Shown here: positions 1 through 11,392 of the stretch, in pieces
Numbering within the stretch: position 1 is the stretch's first letter
How the letters are laid out: each line of letters starts with the position of its first letter
NCBI RefSeq assembly: GCF_003171515.1
Contig: NC_089399.1
Coordinates: forward strand, 2,852,001 to 2,916,000
Direction: 5' to 3'
DNA from: Pyrenophora tritici-repentis
Taxonomy: Eukaryota > Ascomycota > Dothideomycetes > Pleosporales > Pleosporaceae
Length of the DNA: 64,000 nt
Position numbers and translations under genes: made by a program
The notes under the pieces: generated by a model
Database searches by the model: none
What the model was told of the DNA's origin: nothing
Seen by the model: only the letters and a program-made list of their open reading frames with translations

Positions 1-381
1 TATGTTTACTGGAACTACGGCTGCTTATACTCTCACGATATTGTCTGACTCACGCCTGTTGACCCAATGGCAGCGAGTGCGCGCTGCATTTATTGCGCCA
101 CCATTACATGGGGCGAAGCAGTCGCACCTTCCTGATCTGTACGTGGTTTGACTCTTACGATAAGGCAGCTAACTCATGTCGTTGAGGGAGAGGCAGCATA
201 ACTTCCGTAAGCAAGATATGACCAAGAGCTGAACCCACTCCGGATCAGCCATGGAGAGCCGCCAGTGAAAAGGAAGAGGGGTGACGTCGCGGGGCATGCA
301 CTAGCGCAGCGCGCTAAAGCGCGTGTTCCCCATGGGCATGTCACCACGAGACATTCTTCCATCGCAATCAACGACGAATTC
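1..381. other. Upstream region of ECO1, no gene seen
   Basis: No open frame here has a recognisable domain, signal peptide or splice signals. The stretch is the upstream flank and probable promoter of the plus-strand ECO1 gene that starts at 382. The gene to the left lies outside the window. Confidence 0.5.
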
Positions 382-1640
382 ATGGCGTCCTTTGTAGCAA
401 AGTAGGTTTATGCCCTTGCGTCTGTTTCCCAAAGCTGACAGCCCTAAGGAAAGTTGTTCGTACCTACTCGCGACAAACTAAACGCCCACTATACAATGAA
501 GAACCGCCGACTAAGCGAAGACGCGTCGAAGATAAATCACAAAGCATCGAGACTGCAACTGTAGAATCATCGACCAATGCGCAAACCCTCAATATTTCGT
601 CTCCCACACGCGAATTCTCTACACCACCACCATCAAGCCCGAAAGACTCGCCCGCAATCTTCTCAGACGAACCGCCACGGTCTAGTCCCCCATCGTCCCC
701 AACGCCGCGCAGCTCTCCTCCGCGCCCTCAGAAGAGACGACCCGTGTTCTCGATTTTCAAGAAACAAGCTAAACCAAAGACACTTGCGGAACAGCCGCTA
801 TTGGAACGAAGCGACAATGCTCAAACATCACCCAAGGCAGGACCCAAGAAGAAGCACATGGTGCAAATGCAGCTAGATCTAGCTTCAGAGACGCGGAAAA
901 CGTGCAAAACTTGTGGAATGCAATACATACCCTCCAATGCGGAGGATGCGGCGCTACACAAGAAGTTCCACGCGATGAATCTTGGGGGTGTGGACTTCAC
1001 AAAGGCAGTTATTGAACGGTTCAGAAAAAACGAAGTATGGAGCGGCGGAGGTGGAAGCTTCATTGCTGTTGTCGGGCGCAAAGATGGGCTGGCACTGCGC
1101 AACCGGGCGGGTGACGTGCTCAAAGTTGTGACTACGGAGCTTGCAGCTGTGCCTATATCAGACGAAGAGCTCTGGAGTCAGACCAACAATGCAGCCATGG
1201 TGTCTAGTTCGGAGAGAGAAACCAAACCCGCAAAGACAGACATAGTAGCAAAAGACGAAGGCGCTTTACCCCTGTTTGATCGATTCAAAGTCTACCTGTA
1301 TTTCCAGGGCAACAAGTGCATAGGGGCATGTTTAGCAGAGCGGATATGGGAGGCCTATTCGGTCCTTGAACCAGCCGCTCCGTCTGGGCAAAGCTCCTCA
1401 ATCTCCATTAGTAACCAGTCGGCTCCGGCTATCCTAGGCATCTCCCGCATATGGACATCGAACCAGCATCGGAAGAAGGGCATTGCGACGAGGCTGCTAG
1501 ACTGCGCTAGCTCCGATTTCTTATACGGATTCAAGATTGATAAGGCCAAGGTTGCGTTCAGCCAGCCGACGGAGAGTGGAGGGAATCTGGCGCGCAAGTG
1601 GTTCAGTAGCCAAGCCGGATGGCATGTATACATGGACTAA
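382..1640 (+). CDS. ECO1: Sister-chromatid cohesion acetyltransferase Eco1/Ctf7
   Basis: The product acetylates the Smc3 cohesin subunit in the nucleus during S phase to establish cohesion (family knowledge). A C2H2-type finger is visible at about residues 159-181 (CKTC...HKKFH), followed by the Eco1-specific MNLGGVDF segment. The C-terminal acetyltransferase carries an acetyl-CoA loop (HRKKGIATRLLD) and ends with a typical ARKWF...WHVYMD tail. I propose exon 1 at 382-401 and exon 2 at 449-1640, giving 403 aa. The 47-nt intron has a GTAGGT donor, a CTGAC branch and an unusual AAG acceptor. It joins MASFVAK to KVVRTYSRQTKR, the basic start usual for fungal Eco1, and the phases agree. A model starting at 744 would lose about 105 residues. 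An FSIFKK segment near residue 106 may be a degenerate PCNA-binding box. The family call is firm; the first exon is less sure. Confidence 0.9.
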
Positions 1641-2034
1641 TGCTATGATGCCCAAGGCTCCGCTGATACGAAAGCTTGTTTTGCTGGCTACTGTGAGCAA
1701 GTTGTAGCTTTCGCTGTGCTGAGATGACATGTGCCGAGTCATTGACAAAGGCTACCAGAAATTCAATAAGTCGGCGTCAGATAGCTGGCAGCGATGCGCT
1801 ATGTATTTTTCTAATGACAGTGTGCATGTCGATTGGCAGGGCAGTTCCAAGGCGCTGTAGGCGGTATAGTGGGGTCTGTTCGCTGTCCCGCGATCGCCAG
1901 CACCTGCATGTCGGGGATGGTTGACTTGCAGAGCCGACCATAAGCAGCATCATCTTTCCTGCGCTGCTCCTTTACCACCACTTTGCGCGTGCTTCTTCAT
2001 GTACATAGAATAATGCATTGTTTTTAACACCATC
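1641..2034. other. ECO1 3' flank and promoter of the next gene
   Basis: About 390 bases between two plus-strand genes. No coding signal or RNA gene is seen. The interval must hold the ECO1 3' UTR and the promoter of the proline-rich gene that starts at 2035. Confidence 0.5.
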
Positions 2035-4053
2035 ATGTCGTCCGGGAACCCTTTTCGCACCTCCCAAGCCTTCCATCAGCCCCCGTCCATCCCGCAGGCT
2101 TCCTTCATCAACACCGATATCAGCGTGCCCAAGGCTCGCAGGGGGGAGAGCGACTATGGTATTCCCTCGCCTTGCCTTGCTGCGTCTGCTGGCAATGAAT
2201 GAAGGAGTAATTGTCTTACAGTGCTCGAAAATGCCGCCTCGCCGCCGCCAAAGACAAAGAAGTCCGTCCGCATAGTATCTCCGACTACGACCATCTCACC
2301 GCATCCGGACTTCGGCCATGAAGATGTGACGCTGAACGAGCTCATGGCTAAGCGATCGAGCCAAGGGCCACTCTCGAGCCCTCCGCCTCCCGTAACACCT
2401 GCCGGCTTTGCCAACAATTCAATCACCGCGAGCGAAGCGAATGCGCAAGTCGTGGGGAATGACGCCATGGCTACAGCAGACATACTGCCGAACTCGAGTT
2501 CATTACACAATCGGCCGCAGGCAGCTCTATCTCCGGGTAGGGTGCCGCCAAACCCGTTTGCGAAAACACTGGCATCTCTAGAATCGCAAGAGAAGGAAGG
2601 CGCCACCGAAGAACGGAAGAGCGCCCAAAGGCCGTCACCAGGCAACAATAGGGCATCTCTAGATGTGGAGAGCTTCAAGAATCTGCTTCTGACTGGCAGA
2701 CCGACTCGGCGTCCTTCCGGTTCGTCCGCGCAGCCTACGAGCGCAGGTGGCGCACATTTGGAAAGTAGCAGCAGCACAGATACCTCGTCGATATCGCGAC
2801 AATCAATCTTTGAGCACCCCCAAGAGATACATGATGAGTCTCCACAGACATCAGTTGATACGCTAGAATCAGACGAGGACGATCGTATGGGGGTCGTGTC
2901 TGAAGCAAACAAGGGCAAAAAGAAGCCCCCGCCTACACCAAAGCATCGCCATGGCAAGCTCGTCACGCAAAGACAACCACAGATAGTTTCGTTCGACAGT
3001 TTCACAGCTACTGAGCCTGCATTTCCTCCAGTTATTCGCAGAGCAGATAGCTCAGACACAAGTAAGCCGCTTCCACCTGCGCCGGCTATTCCGCAGTCGC
3101 CCCGTATCAATACGCAGGAAACTACTCCAATCCAGTCACCTCCAATACGGCCAACGCAGGGAGACTCACCTACGACATCACAAGGTCAGACAAGGCCGAA
3201 AAAGACGCCTCCTCCTGTACCTTTGGCTCGGAGACAAAGTCAACTCAAGACGTCCACAACCGGAAGCAGAGCACGAAGCAGTTCCAATCTCACAATATCC
3301 TCACAACACTCAGTCGACGGCCTACAGAGTCCGGTTCCAAGTAACTACGATCACAGTCCAGGAGCAGGAGCCAGATCACCACCTGCGCCACCACCCTCTC
3401 GTAGGGGAGCTCGATTAGCAAACCTCGGTGACTCAAGTGCCAACTCCTCCAGCACCGAACTTCCCCAACGTGCAGCCTCCATCCGCACACCAAGATCTGT
3501 TCCAGAAACTATTCCATCACCTCGTCAATCCACTCAAGAGTCTGAACCCCCCTCGCCTGCACCCAGCATCCACCGCTCCTCCTCCATCTCCTCGACGCGA
3601 AGAGCACCCCGCAATGTTTCGGGTGGAAGCACAGGCAGCACAATGCCACCCCCTCCGCCACCACGCCGCCGCCAATCTAACCGCTCTAGCCTCGACCAAC
3701 CACGCCCTTACGTCCCCTCTTCCTCATCACCCACTGAGAGTCGGCGAACGAGCACAGAGTATCGTCGTAGCAGCACAGAGATCAGACGCACGAGCGTGGC
3801 TAGCGATCGCCGCAGTTATGCGACTGTGGATGAAAAGGCGGAGAATGAATATGCCCTATACTCACCAAACGAGGAGATTGAGAAGAGGCTGGGTAGTAGT
3901 GGTGATGAAAATGCTGGTGTGAATAGTAGTGGTGGGGGAAAGGAAAGTATGGGCATAGAGGCGAGAAGCGATTCCAGCAATATTCTTGATGATATGGAGA
4001 AGTTTCAGAGAGAGATTGATGCGTTGAGGGTCAAGTTCAAGCAGGCCGGGTAG
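2035..4053 (+). CDS. Proline/serine-rich protein with NPF motifs, putative endocytic or actin-patch adaptor
   Basis: Two exons: 2035-2158 and 2222-4053, with a 63-nt intron (GTATTC donor, TTACAG acceptor). The split codon joins DY to VLENAAS, and the protein is 651 aa. I do not recognise a named family. The chain is largely disordered and rich in Pro, Ser and Arg. It has an NPF tripeptide at the extreme N-terminus (SSGNPFR) and another near residue 152 (PPNPFAKTL); NPF motifs bind EH domains of endocytic proteins. Many PxxP and polyproline runs (KKPPPTPKHR, MPPPPPPRRR) are candidate SH3 ligands. A short amphipathic C-terminal helix (DDMEKFQREIDALRVKFK) could form a coiled coil. NPF plus SH3-ligand content suggests a cortical actin or endocytosis scaffold, which is inference only. 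Codon use is ordinary. Confidence 0.75.
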
Positions 4054-4420
4054 TATGAGAGGAAGCGACTGCTCATGATGGTGTAGGAATATAAGTAGGA
4101 TTTGCTGGAGTCGATAGGATATGGTTAACTGTTGTTGCAGTCTACAATGCGCGCATGTATGTGTTTATGCATGGGAATCGGGATCTATCATTAGCTACAT
4201 ACTCAGTAGAGCAACCCATATTCTCGGAGTTATCATTATTTGTCGCATAACATGACCCGAAACGATCATAGTGCCACCTCATACAGTGACATGGAGACGG
4301 CATGCACAAGCCATTCCCTATTAACCTTTCCTCCAATCACCCTTTGCCTTTGTTCATCCTTGTATACTCTTCCACGGTGTCATCTCAAACAGTGACATGG
4401 GGACGACGTGTACAAAGAGA
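4054..4420. other. Convergent 3' flank, no gene
   Basis: About 370 bases between the ends of two convergent genes (stops at 4053 on plus and 4421 on minus). The stretch should hold both 3' UTRs. No coding or RNA signal is seen. Confidence 0.5.
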
Positions 4421-5079
4421 TTAGACGACCACAGCCAAGGCTGCGGCGCCCATGGCGACGAACGAGCCCATACCGAGAGGTGTTGCGAGAGCGGCTGCGG
4501 CGGTCGAGACGGTGTTTGGCTCAGGCTCACTAGGCGCGCCTGAGGACAACGGAACCTCGACCGTGGTAGTAGCGGAAGCTTCTGACGACTGAGGAGCGCC
4601 GGACTGAGAGACAGGGGCACCAGACTCAGAGGCAGGGGGAACGACGACGGTAGCAGATGCGGAGGCAGTCGAGACGGCACCAGGACCCGAGGGAGCAGCA
4701 CCTGAAGTTGGCTGTTCTGGAAAAAACTGGACAACACTCGTGGTACCGGGCAGGCCAACTGAAACTGAGGAGGTGGGAGCGGGCTCTCCAGGCTTGGTGC
4801 TGCAGTTGCAGTCGGTGACGGTAGCGGTAACAGTGATGGGAGCACACGCTGTGAGACAATGTTAGCTTTGTGTTACGTATACATTGGAGTATAGTGACCA
4901 CTGATGTGGATATGGGTTTCACAAAAACGATCAATGTCAAAGCGGGTACGCCGTGACCGCCAGATAGGGAAGATCTGTGTTTCGTATGCAATCCCGCTCA
5001 ATGGACATGTTTACTTACACTCCGTGGCGACAACAGCCAGCGCAAGCGCGGCGAAAGCGAAGAGCTTATAGCCGAACAT
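4421..5079 (-). CDS. Small Ser/Thr/Ala-rich GPI-type cell-wall protein
   Basis: Minus strand, exon 1 5079-5019 and exon 2 4848-4421, 162 aa. The intron is 170 nt with a GTAAGT donor, a GCTAAC branch and a CACAG acceptor. The product starts with a clear signal peptide (MFGYKLFAFAALALAVVA). A short segment with three cysteines (SCAPITVTATVTDCNCSTK) follows, then a long Ser/Thr/Pro/Ala/Gly-rich stalk without repeats. It ends in a hydrophobic tail (FVAMGAAALAVVV) after small residues, as expected for a GPI attachment signal. It is therefore probably surface-exposed or wall-linked. The three closely spaced cysteines do not make a CFEM domain. No enzymatic domain is visible, so structural or effector-like roles cannot be separated from sequence. 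Confidence 0.8.
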
Positions 5080-8000
5080 GTTGATAGCGGTAATTTTGCT
5101 TTGCAAGTGGAGATGGCAGTTGAGTAGAGCTGGATTGAAAATGTTTGCTTTGAATTGATGCAGCTGCAGAGATGATGAAGCGGTGGGTGGGATGTGTGTG
5201 TTGGGAGAGAAGAGCTGGTAGCTGTGCGGAAAAGTTGTTTATATTGGGTGCAGGCAGTGTTTGCAAGCACGGCCAAAATCTGCTCCGGTGGCAGGTAGCA
5301 GACTGGCTGGGAGGCAAGAAGTGAAAGTGAAGGCGCGATTGTGAGTGGGGCGCGAACGCGTTGTTGTGACATCAAAGCAAGAGCATCTGTATTACCGTCT
5401 CGCCCATACAGATTGTGAGTTCAACGACTCAGATGCAGGTAGCCTCTCACGTCCTTCTGTCACGCATCAACAGACTTGTTACTGGAGCAGCCCAATTGGA
5501 TGCCTTGTAGAACAGTGACAAGATGACGTAGGCGGTGGGAGGTGCGAAGAAGCTGTGGCAGGGCCTGCGTTTGCTCTTTCCATATCCAGACCGAGTTGGC
5601 AATCAGTACAACAGAAGATGCCTGCATCATCTACAACTTTATGCAGAGCACTATATCCACAGCATTGCGTACGGTGCGCCCCCAAGAGGAAAATTTCATA
5701 GTTGAACTGCAGTGGCTAGTGAAGACATCTGAGTAGCGGCTGGTGATGTGCACACTTTCTGGTATTACCTATAAAGAAACATTCAAGGACATTTATTCGT
5801 AGAAACAGACTGTGAAGAAAATTGGACTACACAACAAAACCTACGAAAAGAAACTGGAAATGTGAAATTCGAAAATTTAGCTATACTGACCAGTTTAATA
5901 TACAACACCACCACCAGCAGAAGATTATACATGGTCTCCACAACCATCACATCGCAACCACCTCGTCAGAACTCTGCTGTAAACGCAAGCGGTAGTGCCG
6001 ACATGTGTCCGGTTTTTGAGTGCCGTCGCGATATTCGTTTCTAATAACCCGAAGCGTGCTAGAATCGACATCCAGAAAGAGACAAGATGCTAGCGTGTCA
6101 AGCATAGGCCATCGTCGGATTCCTTGCGATCCATGCCGTACATCATCCCCATGCTGGACGGTGGTACCTCCCCATTGAGTGATTTCCAGAGACGCCCCAA
6201 ACGCTATGCCTGATCACGCCATAAAGTTTACAAACGGCTTCTTTCTCTGCTCAAAGTTAGCCCGAAGAGCCCCAGACCGTTTCGACTGCGCATGTGTGGG
6301 CCAGAGCACCAAGATAACCACGTTCTAGGCCGAGCCTTCTAGTCTGTTTATCATTATCTCCTTCTTTCCTAAGGCATGACACATGGTACTTGGGCACTCA
6401 AGACGGCTAAATCAGAGGGATGCGCGATACAGTACAAAGATCGAGATCGAGTATGTCGAAGTACGCGAGTCGCAATCTTCTTCGTTTAAATGAGCAGGAC
6501 AGAAGTTAGCTCACATTGTTGAGCAATCCGACGTGTGGGGAGCCGTGAACTTGACGCCATGAATTTTCCAATTTGACAGGCGAAGTTACCTGTAAAAGTA
6601 TGTGTTTCGCCATTATATAGGCCGAACTCCCTTAAGATGGTCGCTGTGCTTGCCCTTAAACCACTTCCTAGGACAAATTTTCCAAAGCAATGGCAATGAA
6701 CGACGGAACGTAGAAGATCCCGACTAATATGGGCATGTGCGGATGACAGCCGGTGCTAGTCATCCACATTGACATGGTGGAACGACGGGATAGTGGCTTG
6801 TAGAGACGCGAAGCCCTGCTTCCTGATTTACCCAGCGTGTCGGATCCTGTCAAAAGCTCTTTCTTATCCCACACTACCGTGTTTACGTATGGAACTATCC
6901 TAGCAACTGGCGTGCTATTGTCCCGCTACGCGGAAGTCGGAGTATTTGTTGCAGCTATAGGCCCGATACGAGCTGCATGTGCTGTCTTGGCCTATCTACG
7001 CGGTGTTGAAAACATCCGTGTGTGCGAACGATTGGCGTCTGAAGCCCACAATGGTAACCTGCTCAAGGTAGGTACTGGTAGAAGCGTGGCTAGTCAGTAA
7101 TCAGTGGTCTGAGGTTACAAAGCCCAGAACTTCTAGGTACATACGCAATGCGCCTGCAAGTGCAACAGAGGAGATAAAGCGCCGAGGCAGATGACCCCTG
7201 GACCCCTCAACGGTTCCTTGCTTCCATGGATGGTCACCCCGCTCAACGCGTATTCGTGCCGACGCTCACTCTGTCGACGCTCGGTTTCTGGTGTCCATGG
7301 CGCTGCAGTCAGCAATGGCGCACGGAGAGTGAGCTCGGAACCAGATGCTGCAGTTCGACGCTAGTCTGTTAGAGGTAACTACTAGAACCTAATTTTTGGT
7401 GACGCCTGGCGAGCTTGTCAGGTAGCAGATGTTACTAGGCCCTTGCAGCAGCTGGCCTTGGACTGATGACTGTTCAGATGTCTATGAAGTAGCATAATTC
7501 GCCCGTGTAGAGGCCGAAATCTCGTGTTAGGTCCGGAAGCATCGTTCCTGAACGGATTTTAAGGCAGTTACTCCCGATAGCGGGGCTGTGCGGCCGATCT
7601 CGTGGCAAGCTTGACAAACCAACCCCCCCCCTGCGGGGGCCGAAAACAGGAAGCCAGTATTGCAATCTCGACAACGGTTCAGGCCCGTTGGCAGGCGGAG
7701 AGAAACACTGGTACGGAACAGTCCTAGTGGTGTGGGTCTGCATGGGTTCAGCAAATTCTGGGTGCTGGACCGTTGAAGGAAGCTCGCTCCGGTCTGCTGA
7801 CAGTTAATTGCTTTGCAGGTCACCAAAACTTAGCAACCGCGCCTGCGACAAGCTAAGGCAGCGGACTGAAAGCATCGACGTCAGCCCGAGCTTTTGCAGA
7901 ATAGTTTTCATGTGCATGAATGAATCGTATGAGATAACATGAGGAGCGAGAGCGGAGGTATTTTGATAGGCAAGGAGTTGATGTCCGAGGCTTGGATGGT

Positions 8001-11000
8001 GCCGCACTCATTGCATACCGCGGAGCGCGAGGTACTTATCGGCACCGAAGCTATTTCACGTTTCGCAATTACGGCATGTAGATTGTTCCCAAGCTTGCCG
8101 TGGAATTCGAGACGTTCCATTTTGAGTATAGGAGAACCGGGAACGATTGGGGAAGCCGAGCGGCACTGTCCACCGGAGTTAAGGCGCGGTGCGCGTCGTC
8201 AGCAGCCGTGTTCCGCAGAATGCGGGACACGTCAATCATCAGAATCTGTAGTAAGAGGACTATTGTTTAGTAGGAAGCCCTAGGGTGATGAGACTCTAGA
8301 GGTGCCAAGTCGTCGTGGAGCACAAGCACGGTAATGGTAATGTTGGTATAGTCGCATATAGTATAGTAGAGGATGCGCATGTCGTCTGTACGACGTAAGC
8401 GCTCCACTTGCCGCATTCATGTTGGACTCGCCCATTCGCAGGGCACGAGGAACTGCATGTTCAGATGACATTGCAGCCTCGCTTTAATTCCCATGCTGAA
8501 TCGGCAGAATGCCATGGTAATCACTGCGTCTTTGAACCGCTTTCTGGGAGGCCGCTGTTGGAGGTGCGGCAACGAAAAGCCGCTGTGCAACGTGCCCTCA
8601 GACAAAAGGACTATTGTGTCCGCCCTGAATGCAAGATGATGCATCTAAATACGTGGTGGGATAAGCGTGTGCGCACCATGTTCATATAATCTTCCATGTG
8701 GTTGAGATGGACAGTGGCCAATCATATACGACGTCACACTCGGGTGAGGTTCATGCGAGGCATAGGTTGTGTCCCCGCGGAGAGCAACGTGGATCCTGCG
8801 TCACCCAACGACGATCTGGAGATATGAGCTGGTCCCTAAAGACGGGTAATGCACAAAGTCAGATCTGTATAGCAGCCTTTCAGCCGGTCAGCCGGCACAG
8901 AACTAGAGTACCAGTACCGAGATTAAGCAGTACCGTGCTCCAGATGGATGTGCAGCCCTATGGGAAACGAGCAGTTTGTGTTGCAGCGCGTAGCCCCGCT
9001 CCCTGTCAAGCCTGGGTCCGTCGTGCACGGGGGTCAAGCTGGGAGGGTGTTTAGTCAACAGTGGGATGTATCGTAGATGAAAGTGCAGTGAAGCACCGAG
9101 CATCCACAGCTCGTCCGGTGGTTAGAGAAGCGACGTGATCGACGACGGAGAGATTTCATCTCAGATCTTAAGGGTATGGTGGGGTTGTGGATTGTTGGGC
9201 TTGGACTGGTTGCTGCGTGACGCTTGACAGGCCCCGGCGATCTGGCAAGGGGAACGCATAGTGGGGCACGGCACCAATGGAAGCCGGGTGTGGAAGCAAA
9301 ACACGCGGTAAATGACGTGGGTGGGCAGCCGGGTCTTGCGGAAGAAAGCCACAAGTGACAAATAATGGCGAGACCATGTTAATTTCCTGGAATGGGCCCA
9401 CGGCAAGGAGTAGTGGAACGGCACCATGTGCATGGGCCGTGGTGTTGAATGGACATGCGGTTTGTTTTTGGGTGCCGCCGCTGACTCGGGATTGAGTTGG
9501 GTGCCAAGGGGGAAGATTTGAAGAATAGTAAAGGCTGTGGAACCAGGGAGTCGGCGACTGCGGTCTGTTGTATTGAGAGATCGGCGCGCACGACCTGGCG
9601 GTAGAGTTCCCAAGCGGCTTCAGAGGCCTCGGGCTTGTGTGAAGGGTATCGATCAGATCGGCGCTAGGCCCAAAGTGTACCTCGCGTATCGTGAAGTTCA
9701 GTTTGTCCAGGGCAGACCCGGTTGCGGAGGGCGCAGGGGATGAGATTTGCTGAGCACGAGATTCGCTGGGTAATGGAAACCCGCTGGCTGCTTTCGCCCA
9801 TGCCATGTCGCAAGGGGTAAAGGTTGCGGACGCGGCCACCAGCCCCAAGCCTTCCTAGCGACCAAGAAATGTGTTTCAACGTTGGCTACCATTCGTCGCA
9901 CATTTTACCGTGCAGGGCAAGGGCTGAGTTCAAGCCGTCCAGCGCCATGCAGCACCGTCAGCGGAGAGGTGCAGCGGGTACAAGCCAACGGTAGCGCGAC
10001 GGATGCGCCTCCAGCAGCGAGAGTGAGAGTGTGCGGACGGGCCACGCACTTTACGTGGGCATGGGCATGTGTTTTCACGTTTGGCCCATCAACATGTCAC
10101 GGGGTTTGCACTGGCAGTCGGTAGTCAAGTAGCGGTTAGTGAGAAATTATAAGTCGGCGGTGTGGTTGGTGTTGAGTAATCGGTGAGGCAGGGCGTGGAC
10201 TTTTTGACTTTAGGCCGTCCAGACTCGGATGGATGGGGTTGTGGTGGTCTTACAGCGTCTGCAGCTGGCGACGACAAAACAACGTCGGACGGAGTCTCTC
10301 ACTCTCATCCACGCGGCTCGTCTATCGGCGGCAAGTGCCACAGAGATGCTAGCGTGCTCGATCGCCAGATGGCTAAGGCCTATGGGCGTGGTGTTTTTGC
10401 GAGGATGATACGTCGGCCGGCGCCCGCTATTGAGCCTGGCAGCGGGCTAGCCTCAAACGCAGCTCCAGCTCCCTACAGCTCTGAGAGCTCAAGCTCGCCG
10501 ACAAGGCCCTGCTTGAGGGCGTCGGATGCTGACCCGCCCTCTGTTGTTGGCTGTGCTGCTGCCTGAGGCGGCCGCGGGGACGGGGGGATTGCTGGCCTCG
10601 CTTCCCTTGCACTTGCACTTGAGTGTGGGCTCCAAATCACACGAGCCTGCATTGCTTCTTTTCTTGCTGCTATAACACATACATAATGCTGGGCAAGCCC
10701 TCGATTTGCACCTGCAGCCGCCCTCTCCCACCATCGCTCCCCCAAAACCCCTCATCCGATCTCAGGTGTCCAGGTTCTAGCAGTGGCAGCAACCAAAGCC
10801 GTGTCGATGCATGCACAAGCTGTTTACTGCCATCACAACAATAGCCAGTCTTGGGCCGCCCTAGCACCCGCCACCCAGCACCCAACCCTGGCCTAACCTC
10901 GCCCGGCCCGCACACGTCAAGCGTCTGCGCCCATCGGAGCCACTTAGGCCGCTCGATCGCTCACACCCCAGTGGCAGTTCCCCCATCATCACACCAATCC

Positions 11001-11219
11001 TCAGCTCCTGCGGCGACTTTTGGCCGCACTCCTGCGCAGAACGTCACTCGTCGCCTATCTTGCTGCTGTCCGAACCCTGTCGCGGTACGTGAGCGTTCAA
11101 GCCTCCGCTCTTTTTCGGCCCATCTCTAGGCCCTTGACGCCGCCCTCAACTTCCGTACCCGCCTGGACAGTCGCCACTTTTCCCCTCCTTCGTTTACTTA
11201 CTTTGCTCGCCCGCTCCCG
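5080..11219. other. Six-kilobase gene-empty region
   Basis: I find no gene I can support. Open frames here overlap in several phases on both strands, lack domain motifs and lack splice support; the longest is a 226-codon minus frame at 9168-9848. A run of nine C lies at 7623-7631. Base composition rises in G+C from about 9 kb onward, towards the gene at 11393. The stretch may hold a long regulatory region or leader for that gene, non-coding transcripts, or decayed sequence. Confidence 0.4.
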
Positions 11220-11260
11220 CCGTTTTCCCTCTCCTTCCCTTCCCTTCCCTCATCCCTCAC
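11220..11260 (+). promoter_or_regulatory. Pyrimidine-rich tract upstream of the 11393 gene
   Basis: A nearly pure C/T tract with repeated CTTCCC units lies about 130-170 bases before the ATG at 11393. Such tracts are common near transcription starts or in 5' leaders of filamentous fungi. Its role here is inferred from position. Confidence 0.5.
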
Positions 11261-11392
11261 AGTCGAAGTCGTTGCTAGACGTACCCCTCGAACTGTCCAA
11301 ACTCTGGTGTTGCAAACTACCCCTCCGCCACTCACATCCATTTGCCACACCACTAGTTCCTACACATACCACCTGCTGTCCAAAACTCCATC

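Noticed and set aside
2154..3110. 318-codon minus frame opposite the proline-rich gene
   Set aside because: It is antisense to a spliced, phase-consistent gene and has no domain.
6837..7100. 87-codon plus frame with a hydrophobic segment
   Set aside because: GTG start, no TATA or leader, no splice signals and no recognised motif. It was judged random in the gene-empty region.
9168..9848. 226-codon minus-strand open frame in GC-rich sequence
   Set aside because: A second 150-codon frame overlaps it in another phase. The peptide has no domain, signal or compositional sign of coding, and no splice signals extend it. GC-rich non-coding DNA easily gives such frames.
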